Assembly: GCA_020091685.1 (NCBI GenBank)
Contig: CM034611.1
Coordinates: 14,514,719 to 14,578,718 of the forward strand
Length of the DNA: 64,000 nt
DNA from: Lutjanus erythropterus
Taxonomy: Eukaryota > Chordata > Actinopteri > Lutjaniformes > Lutjanidae
Direction: 5' to 3'
In this document: positions 25,001 through 37,132 of the stretch, piece by piece
Layout: every line of letters begins with the position of its first letter
Numbering within the stretch: the stretch's first letter is position 1
The notes under the pieces: model-generated
What the model saw: only the letters and a program-made list of their open reading frames with translations
Told to the model about the DNA's origin: nothing
Database searches by the model: none
Translations under genes and position numbers: made by a program

Positions 25001-28000
25001 GCCCTTTTCCAGAAGGGAACGCTTTTTTATCACTGAGTAAACTGACTGCCACTGACTAAGAGGCATTATCGATTAATATTTCATATTATATTCAATGCAT
25101 AACAATAAAAATACAGAGCAACTGCTAACATCTACAATAAAACAAGTGTTTTGGATTAATGAGCAGATTATTTCCTGTGAATATTGCATCACAGATGGCA
25201 GAGATTGAAGACTCTGTGAATATAGCATGAGTTCAGGTTTTCACTCTGCCCTCATCCTTTGACAGTTTTAAAAAATATATATCTTAATGAGCAGTAAGTA
25301 AGTAAAAATAACAATTTAATTTAGTTTTCTTCACATTAATAAATGAAATGCTGAGACATTTGAAATGAGTTTTCTTACACCCCTTGGAAACAAGAAGGCC
25401 TTGTGACTTCTTGTGATGCTTTAGCGACCCCTAGTGAGGATCAGGATCCCCATGTGGCAAGTAAATCAAATATTTGTTGTAACATAAAATGTGTGAAACA
25501 GAGCTTGTATCCTATTTTCATCTGTGAGATCACCAACTGCAAAACAAAGACAACAACAGTAGCTGTAAAGCAAAAAGATGTCTGAAAGGTTCGCAAGAGA
25601 ATAACCAAATCTTGAAACAACAAAGACTACAAAATGATAAACAGTGCAGAGTACAACTACTCTTTTGTGAAGTTGTGAAGAATTTTGATTTGTTTTGTGG
25701 TATCAGGTCTTTATTGTGGAGAACAACTGCAGAACACAGCGTCTTTTTCTTTACAGCTTCTAAACTAAAGAGCACAAAATCATTTAATCTCCATCTGGTG
25801 GGGAATGAATAGTCACACTGTCACACAAATATAATCCCAACCCCTTTTTGTTCTGAATTTTCATGAGCTGAAGTAGAAGATCTAAGACTTTTTCTATGCA
25901 CTCTCTCAAATTTTGTGAGGCGAGGTGATCAGTAACATAAAACAAAAGTGTAGCGTGAGTTGAGTACTTAGAGTTAGTCATTTAGGTTTTCCAGTTTTAA
26001 AGGCTCAGTTTTCATTTGCAAGTCAAACCCTTAAACAAGATTTTGTACTATAGATTGATAGTCTCAACTTTAAAAAGGTATTATTTGTTTGTAAAATCAT
26101 ATTCTCATCCATTATATTCACCCCCAGTCCTGAGTAATGTGGTTGTAATAGCTTATATTTACACACAGTCAGATACATTGAAGTTTGCCATTAATTCTCT
26201 CTGGCTTTCTAAATGAGGCTCACTTTGTAACACAAACTTAGTGGGGTAGAGTTCAAATAAATAGATTTTTGTGCAGCCAGCCACACACACAGAGTGCTGC
26301 ATGGTGGGATATTAAGTGTTTCTGTCCCCTCTAATAACATTGTCCAGCCAGTACCCCTGAGAGCTTAGCAAATCTCAGCACCAGGATTAACATATTCTGT
26401 TGACCCAGTCCTGCGAAGGAATTCAATACACTGGGTTCCCGTTACTAAACATATATGTTAATAAGTGCAAGGAACACTCATTAGCTGGCTGTGCAATTCG
26501 CACACAGAGAAATCTTTGTTCTTAAGGCCTCACTCTGTATTTCTCTTGGCAGTGGTTTGTAGGTGGCATGCATGTTTTTTCAATAATCACCAGGCAGCAC
26601 AGAACAACCCATTTGAGTGCTATTGCTTTGTTTCCCCCATTCACACAGATGAACTGTGTAACTCAATGAGAATCGGTCGACTCTACAGGGTGTTGGGCAT
26701 TGCTGCGCATGTGCACCAGTGGCCCAGCATCACCTGGAGTGTAGAGGCAAATAACGTCCAACCGTGGGAGCCAAAGTGTAAGACAGTAATTAAATCCATA
26801 TTAAATCCTGCTCCAAATCTGCAGAAATCACAGCTATACTGATAACAGACATTTTGACACATCTTGATATCGTATTTTGATTACTGTGAACAATTTTGCA
26901 AATGAAATATGGACTCAGTGATAAACAAGGCTGCACAGAATATGGAGGAATAATGATAATATAATATTTGTTCAGTATGTTTTGTATTTGTTAGAGCTGC
27001 AGTACCTAACTACAATCTTCTCAAAACACACATGTTGACAGCTGGATTTTAAATCGATTTAAACATCTAGCGATTTGTACTCAGATGTCAAATATGGTGA
27101 AAAATCCCCCCAGAAGTCTGGAAATTCCAATCTGGAAAAGTATGGATTTCTGAAATGAAAAATGTGTAAGAGCCTGTACTGAAACATCTACAATGTCTCA
27201 CAACTCTACCTGTAGATCCCCGTAAAGTCAGTTCCAGCTTCCAGGAGCTTTTGAAGGCCACAGCCGGTTCTCCCTGGAGGTTCTCTGCTGTTGCGGCTCA
27301 GTGCTTTGGGCTGGACGTGGCCCCTCCAGGCCTCTACAACACCTTGAAGCTTGGCTTGTTGCTCAGTTTGGTACAGACTAGAGCAGATGCTAAAGACACA
27401 CTTCACAGCTTGGATCTCCTCGTCGTCACCAGTGACACTCTCATATCAGACAGGTAAAGTGGTCTTAAGCCAACTTTGCACATCATAAGTGGTTGCGCTG
27501 GATGTGAACCTTAACATTTAATCCTTCTCATTACCCACAACCCCTGTGTTTGTGCTAGACTAATGACCTACAGCCTCAGCTTGGCATGTCGTGGGGTCAG
27601 GCATCAAGCCTCAGGGGAGATGTTTGCCTCTCTGTCCCGCGATGAACACGGCGCAGGCACTGCTAACATTCACGCTGGCTCTGCCCTGCTAGCCACTGGT
27701 GGCATTTGCATGCTGGGAGATCTGGGCTGTTACAAAAAGGACAGGTTGGATGCCATTCAATCAGGTAGATGACCAAAGTGAATAATTAAATAATACAGTG
27801 TTGCTTCAGGTCCTAAAAATGGCTCAAAAAGTCTGAAATCCAGTAATCTAATTTTAGGCCTTAAAATGACTTTTAATACCCATTTAACAATTCTTAAAAC
27901 TTGATGTTTTAAGAAGAATTTGTATCGATCACACTGTCACAACAAACAGTATCAGCTTTGATCCTATAACCACTAATCCAAACTGTGCTTGTACTGTTTT

Positions 28001-31000
28001 GACAGTATTTTAAATTGCATTTAAAATGGTCTTGAAAAGTCTTAAATTTAACTTGTTGAAATGTGCAGGAAGTAAACCCTGTAAATAATTAAATTTCATT
28101 CAAGTTATTATTATTAATTTCTGCTACACATAAAAAGACAGTTTACTTAGATGTTCTTCTGAATTTTTCCCAGTTCTGGAGAGTGGCACAGTGTCTATGT
28201 TCATCCCTGGGAAGAAGTATGGTGAGGATGCTGACCAGCAGCTTTCCTTCCCAGTCCAGTGCAGCTTCTGGGCGCTCACAGATGCCTCTCGACGGTCTGC
28301 AAGGCCAGACTCTGCAGTACTGGGAACAGCAGTGGGTTCAATCACAACACTGTGTTGTATTAAAATAAATAAATAATAAAATACTCCATTATGAAAGGTC
28401 AATCACAGCATCCTAAGATCTTTTATTTCTGAATAGCACACCATAGCTATGAATAACAGACCTTTCTAATGGATGCAGCTCTGGTCATAGAATAATAAAA
28501 TCATTTTTAAATCCCTGAGATAATTTATAAATTAATATGTTGTGTCAAATTATTGATTTATTTTTAAAGTAACCACATAAAAAGCAGGATAATCTACAGT
28601 GAGCAGGTCATTGTTGAGAAATAAACCCCTTCAGTCCTGCACCACTCTGTCATGGTTTATTTCACAATAATGATCCACTCTCTATACATAATCCCTCACA
28701 TAGCTCATTTAAAACATGGTCTGAATGTCCACAAGTAGATCTGCATTGACATTTTTTAAATAATAGTATGTCTTATAAATTGTGTGGTGCAGTAAACTCA
28801 CTTCTACAATTGTCACATTTCACTCAGCGCAGATGTTGAATGCAGACAGTACAAACAAAACAGGAAATTGAGACAATTTACTGTTCTTGAAGGAAGTGCC
28901 CTGCCCAGGCAACATTACCTCATTACCCCCCTTGAGGAAAATTAGTGCTTTGTTTTTGTCTTTTGCAGGGGAAAGGTTGACAACAAACAATAAATTGTAT
29001 GACCAGTCAAATAGAAGTTTCAGAGGTGCTTTAGATCCCAGTTTACTTTCTGATTTAAAGGGAAAATGTGTTAGTTCATTGCTTTAGAATTTTATTTTCT
29101 TGCATCAGATGACTACACCCACATGAAAAGTGCTGAATTTTCCTTTCAAAAGAGGGTCATCTCTGCAAGTTTGTAAACAGGACATTTGACAGATTTCTAT
29201 TGCCTGGTCTCTTCTATGTGAGCAGGAAATGGGTCCCATACCAATTCAGTTGGCAGATGCCTTTGGCCTGGTCATTCAGTGTCGGGACATGGTGAGTGAG
29301 CGGGCCCTGCTGGCCCAGACTGTCCACACCCTCCAGCAGGCAGTACGGCCTGGAAAACCCCTCTACTCATTCTGCTGGGAGTTTTCTACTCAAGACTACC
29401 AGGAGGTGAATATCTTTTTTTTTAAGGCAAGGCAATTTTATTTATATAGCACCATTCATACACAAGGCAATTCAAGGTGCTTTACAGAACTAATTAAAAT
29501 GTGTGTTTACACATTGATCTTATATTGTAACTGCTGTTTAATTCTTGATTAATTCTTTGCTTTCCAGCTAGTAGCTTATGCACAGAGTTTGCAAGTGGAG
29601 CTCAGCCCTGAAGCAGAGAAAATAATCCACGGTTACTACATGGCCAGTCGCAGAGTCCGAACACAGAGTCAGGGTGTCAAGATGTCTATGGCCTCTATCA
29701 AACTACTGTAAGCACTCTACTACAGAACCCAAATGAATAACTGTTTTTAAAATACTTTATTCTTCACTTTTTCTGCCTCTCAACCAGTGACTGTATTTTA
29801 GTTTATCATTGTCCAGTGTAATGCCAGTATCGTCCACTAGGTGGAGCTCTCATTCAAACTACACTCTCAGATGACTATTATTCATGTGGGTATGACAAAT
29901 GTTTACAAATCTTTTTCCCTGTGGTGACATATTTTATGTGAAATTAAAACTATGAAAATAAATCTGTTTTTAACTGCAAGACAGAAATGTCACATTAAGT
30001 TTTAAATCTCTAAACATTTACATGGCCTAAACCAGTTTTGATTACTTTTAATTATCTGTACCATATACAACTTTAGTTTTTTTTGTTCATAACACTCAAA
30101 AAAAAATAAAAATTAAAAACTCAGGCAAACATTCATTTATAAATGGCGTTTTCATGCATTTTTTCTGTTGCAGGATCTCTTTGGCTGAGGCGCACTGCAA
30201 ACTATGTCTCAGAACACGAGTGCTGGAGGAAGATGCTGTGATTGCTGTGCTCCTCTGTGAAAACTCAGTCACTCTCAAGCATGGTAGTGTTTTTTAACCA
30301 TTCATTCTCAATTTTACCAATACTAATGGTTCTAATCAAGAAGTCATGTCTGTTTGCCCAGTTTACTAATACTGATTGAATTGCAGGTCCTTCAAGTTTT
30401 AAATCCAACAAATCTGAGTTTAAAATGTCAAATACAATTTTGACAGGTCTTAAAAAATGACCTATGAAGTTAACATTACTATCATAAAATTGGATATAAT
30501 TTCAGACTTCTTTTTAAATGTTTTTTGAGAAAAACAGATGTATGATCATGCTGCAACTAAAAAACAAAACCAACATTGAACCAATAAACACTATTGCACA
30601 ATACATTTACTTTTTTGCTGGTATGGATGTTTGTCTAATTACATTCTTGAAGTCTTAAATGAAACTTGAAACCTGCATAAATCCTGCGTTACACCTTATT
30701 AACATGTCATTTAATGCTTTTTTGTTAAATGGTTGTCCTTTTTTTTTTAAATGTTCAATCAGCACATGTGAAACCAAGTCAAATTACTGTACATACACAG
30801 CTTTACCATAGCTTTTACTCATAGACTTGGGCATTACATTAATAAGCACTACAAGAGCTCAAGGCCAAGAGTTTCTAAAGCTTTTTCATGATATGCCTGC
30901 CTCTTTGTACAGGAGCCTCTGCTCTCATTATTCCACCGGACGCAGTCTTCCCTTGTGACCTGGGAGAAGTGGATGGTTTACACAGGAGAGACGTGACCCT

Positions 31001-31082
31001 GGATGAGCTCCACCAGAATATCCTACGCTTCATCTATGCCTACGCACCAGGAGCAGACACATACATCACAGAAGAGGAATGA
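22093..31082 (+). CDS. mcmdc2: MCM domain-containing protein 2, complete (14 exons)
   Basis: Divergent MCM-family protein needed for meiotic recombination in mouse; relative of fly mei-217/mei-218. Exons: 22093-22189, 23432-23562, 23639-23698, 23847-24042, 24223-24345, 24800-24901, 26649-26777, 27216-27453, 27559-27764, 28174-28331, 29226-29405, 29568-29707, 30174-30283, 30913-31082. They join in phase to 679 residues, close to the human length of about 681. Family landmarks are SALVYLDRSGGLRKL, KLTHLPPFPEYTLDLC and VTKYTQGARFLC. Where active MCMs have Walker A this protein reads VVTSDTLISDR (about residues 348-358), and where they have Walker B it reads GGICMLGDLG (about 406-415), so ATP hydrolysis looks lost, as in the mammalian protein. 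The exon 4 start (GTGAAT after TTTTGAG) and the exon 10 donor GTGGGT were chosen by frame. The start ATG follows the promoter element directly. Confidence 0.95.
22228..22968. repeat. Foldback element, copy C (full length)
   Basis: Starts CTTAAAGGGACAGTAATG and folds back on itself over about 740 bases around a centre near 22575 (ACTTTGGTGTTTTAATTAAG facing ATTCACCAAAGTC). The right arm ends in GACTATGGATAAATACTTCA, the inverse of the usual GTACTTATCCATAGTC. It fills most of mcmdc2 intron 1. Confidence 0.75.
24405..24747. repeat. Foldback element, copy D (mostly right arm)
   Basis: Contains the right-arm blocks ATCTACTGTAGATAATACAC and TCAATAAGTACCTCATGCAA, ending AACTATCCCTTTAA. Only a fragment of the left arm (AGGCAGAGAGGGGCACC) is left. 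It lies in mcmdc2 intron 5. Confidence 0.7.
26270..26640. other. Intron segment with CNE-like composition in mcmdc2
   Basis: A stretch before exon 7 without simple repeats or shared repeat blocks, with balanced base composition and several homeodomain-like ATTA cores. It may be a conserved non-coding element, but conservation cannot be seen from one sequence. Confidence 0.25.
29427..29496 (+). repeat. Teleost SINE/LINE tail fragment
   Basis: AAGGCAAGGCAATTTTATTT, then ATATAGCACCATTCATACAC, then AAGGCAATTCAAGGTGCTTT. This tail is very common in percomorph genomes. It sits in mcmdc2 intron 11. Confidence 0.75.
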
Positions 31083-31752
31083 GACCTCCCTAAAGGTTAA
31101 AAAAAAGGTACAGGCAGCACAAAAAAAAAAAAATCACACCTATATCTCTAAATGACCATAAGTATTGTTTCCTTTTAAGGTTGGGCATTATGGTGTATTT
31201 TTTTTACACTATTATGTGACGTAAAATGTATCTTGAGACATTAAGTGTTATTTTAGAGAAAATGAATTAAGTAGAGCAAACATGATGGAAAGGAACATGA
31301 TGCATTTCTGCACATTTAACTTCCAAACAGTATAAAGTATTTGGGACTGGTGATGTGAATATTAATGCTTTCACAAAATATTGTAAGTTTTTGGATAAGT
31401 AATAGTTTTATCGATCTAATGACTAAGTAGGTAAAGGCAAATAGCACAGCTAGGACAGTCTGGTAAGTTCAGAAAAATGCACTCTTACTGTAATGTGGCC
31501 TTTACAAATTAACACTTGTGCCATTTCACAATATAACCCTATCAAAAATGTATGCCATCTAGTCTCATGATAGATATATTGCCCTGTCCTATTTCTTTCA
31601 GTCCTCCATATCTGCAGAGACTGAATTCATGCAGGCATACAAAAAAAACCAAAAAAAAACTTAAATCTAACACACTGGTGACAGAGGGGTGGGGATAAGC
31701 AGGGACACAAATTCAAAACATCATGGTCAAGGCATTTTCTTGCAGGTTTGGT

Positions 31753-31764
31753 TTTATTAATAAA
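31753..31764. terminator. Palindromic poly(A) signal TTTATTAATAAA between convergent genes
   Basis: The palindrome gives AATAAA on the plus strand (31759-31764) about 680 bases after the mcmdc2 stop, and AATAAA on the minus strand (31758-31753) in the last snhg6 exon. I see no other AATAAA on the plus strand between 31083 and 31753, so it is the best candidate for both transcripts. Confidence 0.5.
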
Positions 31765-32073
31765 ATGCATCAAATTTCAAAAAGAAAACTGGCAAATCAA
31801 CTCTAGACTCGCTCCAAATGCTGACAGATGAGCTCCAGACAGAGTTTTTTTTTTTTAAAAAAAAAGAGTGTCCATACTGAAATAATGATATGTACAAAGC
31901 TACAATTCAACATCAGTGCAACATTTGTTTGACAGGCTGGATTCAGCACTTGCCTTTGAAGTGAGGTTCCTCCACAGATGGTCTGATCATTCAGTTGATT
32001 CTGTAAGCTTAGGAAACAAATAATCAGTTTGACTGGGGGAAAAACTATTTCTATGTTATTACAACTTAGTCAT

Positions 32074-32153
32074 TTAGTTCAGTTAGTCACATTCTCAGCA
32101 GCCCATTTTGGTCTGATGGGTAAACGGCGAAAAGGTGAACTCATCATTACTTA
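32074..32153 (-). ncRNA. snord87: C/D box snoRNA, SNORD87-like copy 1
   Basis: On the minus strand: C box ATGATGA (32147-32141), the guide GCCGTTTACCCA followed by a CAGA D' box, and D box CTGA (32082-32079). Bases just outside the boxes pair as AGT/ACT with a further TT/AA. The guide segment matches that of human SNORD87, which directs 2'-O-methylation of 28S rRNA (G3723 in human numbering). It lies in the last snhg6 intron. Confidence 0.85.
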
Positions 32154-32412
32154 AAATTAGCCAGTCTTGATAAAAGGGACACAAACAAAGTAGTTCAGTT
32201 TGGGCTTTATTTACCTCAGATGACACGATGGAAACACTGCTGTTGTTCCAACTGCTCATCTGTGGGGAGAAAGTGGAAGTACTCATTACAATTACATATT
32301 GCAAGTCAAATAGACATTATCCGTCTACAGGTGACCCTTGTGTTCTGGTAAATGTTAACAGTCCAGCTCATTGGAATAACAGTGCAGATTAGTCTCAGTA
32401 AAAACTAAGATT

Positions 32413-32503
32413 GCAGCTGGTAATTCAGTCATCACAATTCTCACCACTCTGTTGTCTGATGGGTAAACGGCGAAAAAGGTGAACTCATCACTATTTCAAC
32501 TGC
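32413..32503 (-). ncRNA. snord87: C/D box snoRNA, SNORD87-like copy 2
   Basis: On the minus strand: C box GTGATGA (32491-32485), the same GCCGTTTACCCA guide with CAGA as D', and D box CTGA (32428-32425). A terminal stem GCAGTTG/CAGCTGC (32503-32497 with 32419-32413) closes perfectly with one G-U pair, strong support for a real C/D RNA. It lies in the snhg6 intron between exons 32675-32616 and 32259-32215. Confidence 0.88.
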
Positions 32504-32548
32504 AAGAATTGAGCAATGGGCTCAGTGTCAGAGACTCAGCACTGCACG

Positions 32549-32565
32549 GGGGGGGGGGGGGGGCA
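32549..32565. repeat. Poly(G) run
   Basis: A run of about 15 G (C on the snhg6 strand) inside the snhg6 intron next to snoRNA copy 2. The length may be unreliable in assembly. Confidence 0.8.
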
Positions 32566-32788
32566 TCATAAAGGTACAGTGGTACAAAAACAAAATATCG
32601 TAGTAAGAGACTCACCTCCTGATCAGCATAGGAGAGAAGGGAGCACATCTGGTGCCTCTGACCACATCATGACATCTGATGCAGCTGAAAGAAAAGCAAG
32701 TAGTAACAGGATTAAGATCGACTTTCTATCAACAATATCAATATCTAATTCACCATCTGTAAGACCAGTCCTGACTGATCTTATTACA

Positions 32789-32868
32789 CTGGCGATTCAG
32801 TTAGTCAGTTTCACCACCTTATTGTCTGATGGGTAAACGGCAAAAATGTGAAATCATCACTATCCCAG
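32789..32868 (-). ncRNA. snord87: C/D box snoRNA, SNORD87-like copy 3
   Basis: On the minus strand: C box GTGATGA (32860-32854), guide GCCGTTTACCCA with CAGA as D', and D box CTGA (32800-32797). The terminal stem CTGGGAT/ATCGCCAG closes with one bulge. The spacer between the C box and the guide differs from copies 1 and 2. It lies in the intron between exons 32984-32921 and 32675-32616. Confidence 0.87.
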
Positions 32869-33739
32869 CAGCAGGACTGACATATACCCTGCAGTACAAC
32901 AAAAAATGTCAAAGGCTCACCTTACGGTCCACATGATGAAAACCAACATTTGTCCATCTGTAGTGTGCAGTGGTGACCTGACATCTGAAATTTAAAAAAA
33001 AAAAAATGAGTAAAACTTGTCAATTTGAGGCCAATTTTTTAACCAATCCTGCAATTTTGTTTTAACAGCAATTTAAACTTTAATCGTACCTTATCAGGTG
33101 TACCAATCATAGAGCAGATTTTCCATCTTCATAGCTGGAAAAAAGAAAAAAGTTCAGTCTCTTAATTCATTTTAAATTCCTGTTCAATACTTTAAATAGC
33201 AGTATTTTCCCACAAGACCTGTACAAGTATCACAGTGACTCTACAAAACCTCAGAAGTAATTACTCTCAGGAGTCATCTATTGATCACCAGCTTGCATGA
33301 ATAACATGTACTGAAGAAATAGCCAATATGCTGAGGACAGATGACTGATCACCCGAAGGTCAAAGGGTACAGTGTTAACACAGCTTGGGAGCATGGCTAA
33401 TGTCGCAGGTTTGAAGACGGGTTCAACAGCAGGTCACGACCTCTGCCATGACCTTACGTCCTCAGAGGGGGCCATGACGACTTTCCCCCAGTGAAATAAT
33501 GGGAGAGGGCATTCCCCTGAGTGACCAGCAGCTCTTCTGCTGACCCTTGGACACATTCAGATATGGTCATGGGCTGTAAGAAGCTGAATGACATAGAGGG
33601 CGTTTTTCCCTTTTGAACTGTCAAAAAGAATGATTTATGATTTAGAATGAAGTATTGCATTACTTCAGGGATGAGCCCTGTCTATAGCGAAATATCAAAA
33701 CTAGTTAACTAGCAGGTAAGACTACCCGAAAGTTAGATT

Positions 33740-34690
33740 ACAGAGCTATAATCAGTTGATCAAAAGAAAATTAGTTTCAAACCATTCTGATAACCCAACA
33801 ATCAAGTAAGTCACTTTTCAAGCAAAAATGTCAAACACTTGCTGGTTCCAGCTTTTAAAATGTGACAATTTGCTGCTTTTCTTTGTCGTTTATGAAGGAC
33901 CTTTGGGTTTGAAACTGTTAGACAAAAGAATTTCAAGATGCAACTTTGGGATCTGGGAAATTGTGATAAGCATTTTTCACGAGATTGAAATTTTACAGAC
34001 AAATCAATCAAGAAAATAATTGAGAGATTAATAGGTAATAAATTGCAACCCTAATCACATTACATTTGTGTTGCTGCATTAATTCCCTGATTAATAGGCC
34101 TTTTTCACAGCAGCCATATCTATATGAAATAGTAGGATAAACACAGGTGTTAATGATACTTAATAAGGTCCTGGTCCATTTTGTGCAGCAGAAAATTTCA
34201 AATTCACCTGTTTGACCTGAATGGACCTGTTTCATTGGTAACACACATGGTTTATTCTAGAGATGATCATTCTGATCCAATAAACCTGTAATTCATACTC
34301 AAATAAAAAGCTTAAATATGCCATTCATCCTGTCTGTGGCATGAGCAGTTCATGTTTAGGTCTGTCCAACATTTCAGTGGGGTCTGAGTCGGGGAGCAAC
34401 AGGGGTCAATGTAATATTATAACTTAACACATTTTTGTAAGTTGTATCAATGAAATAAACAGGTTGGCCATTTTGATTCACAGTGATTCTAGTTTAATCA
34501 CTGACAAAGACTTTAGGATCTTCAAACATAACAGTAAAAAAAAGCTTAACAGGATTCCTTAGGAAAATAATGTTCTAAAGTTTTTTGTATTGTAGGGGTC
34601 CTTGACATGGAAAAGTTTAGGGCTGCAGTTAATTATTTTCCCTATCGATTAATCTGTTGATCACTTTCTCAAAAACTGGTTATTGGGTCT
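33740..34690. repeat. MITE fragments of the AGGGCTGCA type and a CAGCCAT-type module
   Basis: 33740-34060 carries degenerate ATCAGTTGATCAAAAGAAAA and AATAATTGAGAGATTAATAG blocks. 34615-34690 starts TAGGGCTGCAGTTAATTATT with ATCGATTAATCTGTTGATCA. Both match a common fish MITE also seen at 41960-42290 and 53040-53125. 34095-34245 carries the GCAGCCATATCTATATGAAA module shared with 36318-36560. All lie in snhg6 intron 1. Confidence 0.6.
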
Positions 34691-35559
34691 GTAAAAGGTC
34701 ACAAGGTGGTGAAATACTGATCACAAAGCATAAAGTAATGTCTTCAAACGTCTTGTTTTGTTCACAAACAAAAGATTATCAGTTAAATTATTTGTTGTAG
34801 CTTTTAAAAGTTTGGGAACCCTACTACAAACTCATGTTACCAGAGGATTTGCATCTAAATCTCTTTGCACAAAGTCAATTTATAAATTAAGTCAATTAGT
34901 GTGGAAACGACAGTTTGAGAGAAGATGAATTATGGGCCTTTGAAGGCTTCTAACATTAAAACCGGCACTTGTCATCTTGCAAATTTGGGCTCCAGGCAAA
35001 GGAAGTTGAGTATCCCATTTTTTTTTTTTATTTAAAAAGGCTCCAGTATAAAAGAGGTCTGTTTAGCCTGCATACTGATTACAAGAAGAAAAGCCATAGG
35101 AAATATCCCATAAACAGGTCTGAGAATAAGTGAATTGATTACGAGACCCTGTAACTACGTTCAGTCCATTGCACATTGAGAAATTCCCTTGCCATGTTAA
35201 AATTAAGCTGCCCATGTATGATGTACATTTAACAAGTAGAGAGTAATTACAGTGCAACTTGTTTTTTTATGAAGACTCCCTCAAATCAAGTGTTAAGCTG
35301 TTCTCGTTTCTCCCACGTGGCAAACCAATGAGCTAGCTAGCTGTTAGCTAAAGCTAACAGGCAGCTGGCATCTAAGAGCTAATCCGTGTAGAAATACGTC
35401 CAGTACATGCAAACAACACGGCTGTGGAAATACAACAAGCCTTTTCCCTACTGCCTACCTTTGTACTGAAGATTAAACATGAAGCAGTTTTCTTAGTTTT
35501 TGGATGTGGTGTAGGGGAGCAGTACCGCAGCCCTCTGCTCGTGGTTGAGTCTCCAGGAG

Positions 35560-36310
35560 AAGAGGGTGGATTTCCGGATCCGACCTCATTTCACTGCGCC
35601 GCAAAGCTGCGCACTGCAGCTCCTGAAGCGTACAGCTGTGCAGTGATTATATTGTCAGCGCCAGCTATATCCTATTAAGTTGATTATTTCTTCACACATA
35701 AGCACCAGGTTTGTGGCGAATTGGTTATTTATTCTGGAAATTAAGGTGCTCTCTATTTTCTTTAGCTCACTGTAGATAAAACAGATTTTATACCTGGAAA
35801 ATTGTATATTCCTCATTTCCTGGCTAAAATAAACATATGCTGTCCCTTGTTTCCTTTTAAAATGCACTGCTCTTCTCGTGTGTTTATCAGTATTTTAAGA
35901 ACTTATACAATCAGCTTTAGTCCAAGAAAAGACAAAGAAAAAAAATATGTATTGAGTGTCAGTAAGACATATGCAACATATAACTTTTGCTTCCACTTTA
36001 CAAAAAAAGAGGAAATTATCTAGCCTACAATAGCTTGATTATCATGGCAGAACAATTTGTACACAGATGCAGATTCATTAATGCCAGACCACTGTTCTAA
36101 ATCTCTGTGAATGAGTTAATGAAATTTAAGAAATCCTTGAAATGTATAAAAAACAAACAAGCCGTGTTTCTGCAAAAATATACACTTCTTTACTATTAGA
36201 CCTCTGACCCTATTTATTTATTTAAAGTTCTGCTTTATTGATTTGTGCATAGTTACTTAATAAAGATGAAGCAAACTTGCTCCCACTTAAATGATAAATT
36301 GATAAATGTG
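35560..36310. other. Intergenic stretch upstream of snhg6
   Basis: 35560-35650 is GC-richer with several CpG and probably is the snhg6 promoter. The rest is AT-rich, with no exon recognised. Confidence 0.4.
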
Positions 36311-36317
36311 AAGAAGC

Positions 36318-36560
36318 TAATAGACCTTTTTGACAACAGCCACTTTGATATGAAATAGTAGAGTATACAGGCTTTATCAATGCTACTAATTAAGGTTCTG
36401 TTCCATTCAGAACAGAACCGTGTTGGCTAACTGGTAACGATGTGCTATGCTTAATCCAGAAGAACCTTAATTAATATCACCTGTGTGATATGGTAACACC
36501 TGGTAATACCTGTGTTTACCCTACTATTTCATATTAATACGCCTCCCGGGAAAAATGTAC
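36318..36560. repeat. Hairpin MITE
   Basis: The left arm ATAGACCTTTTTGACAACAG continues into GATATGAAATAGTAG and TACTAATTAAGG. The right arm has the inverse (CCTTAATTAATA, then CTACTATTTCATATTAAT). Related single arms lie at 6545 and 34095. Confidence 0.7.
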
Positions 36561-37083
36561 TCAGTACGCCTTTAATCTGTACAAATATGGGTAATTGTTT
36601 TCTTTCTTAAACATGTTGATACTATGAAAACAACTAAAATACCAGAACTATGTATTTATTATCATATAGCCCATTGGATATATAAAGCTTGCTGCATATT
36701 CTTCAGTCTGCAATCAAGTACTTTATTGATGAATAGAAACAGAGACTATCCTATGATCACAAGAACAATCATGTCCAGAAAATACTATCAGTGGATACTA
36801 TTACTACTACTACTAATAATAATAATAATAATCTCTATGTAGCCTCTTCAGTTGTTATTTGAATTTTCTTACAATTATTTATTTTATTTCATTAAAATTT
36901 CAAAAGCACAATACTCGATGTAACAATAATTCATAGTGCAATTCACTGGTTATACATTTATTTATACTGTGCATTTCAGCCAACCTTTACTTTTATTTAT
37001 AATAGTTGCATTTTAACACAATTATTGTCTCCCTTCAGCATTATTGTTTGTTTATACTGTTTATGTGTTGTGTTGTGTGTGTG

Positions 37084-37086
<3 letters not shown>

Positions 37087-37124
<38 letters not shown>

Positions 37125-37132
37125 TATATTAA
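37087..37132. repeat. (TA)n microsatellite
   Basis: About 20 TA units with one TACATA interruption, preceded by a short GT run. Confidence 0.95.

Larger units (their letters stand above)
31735..35555 (-). ncRNA. snhg6: SNHG6 small nucleolar RNA host gene
   Basis: Non-coding host transcript inferred from three intronic SNORD87-like snoRNAs and from its position between mcmdc2 and tcf24, as in human. Exons read on the minus strand: about 35555-35459 (first, tentative; donor AAAG|GTAGGC, start possibly at a pyrimidine run CCCTCTTCTCC typical of 5'TOP genes), 33134-33090, 32984-32921, 32675-32616, 32259-32215 and 32000 to about 31735. All internal exons have good AG acceptors and GT donors, and three begin with ATG-type triplets after CAG. 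No long open frame runs through the exons. Each of the last three introns holds one snoRNA. Intron 1 (about 2.3 kb) holds repeat fragments. Confidence 0.65.
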
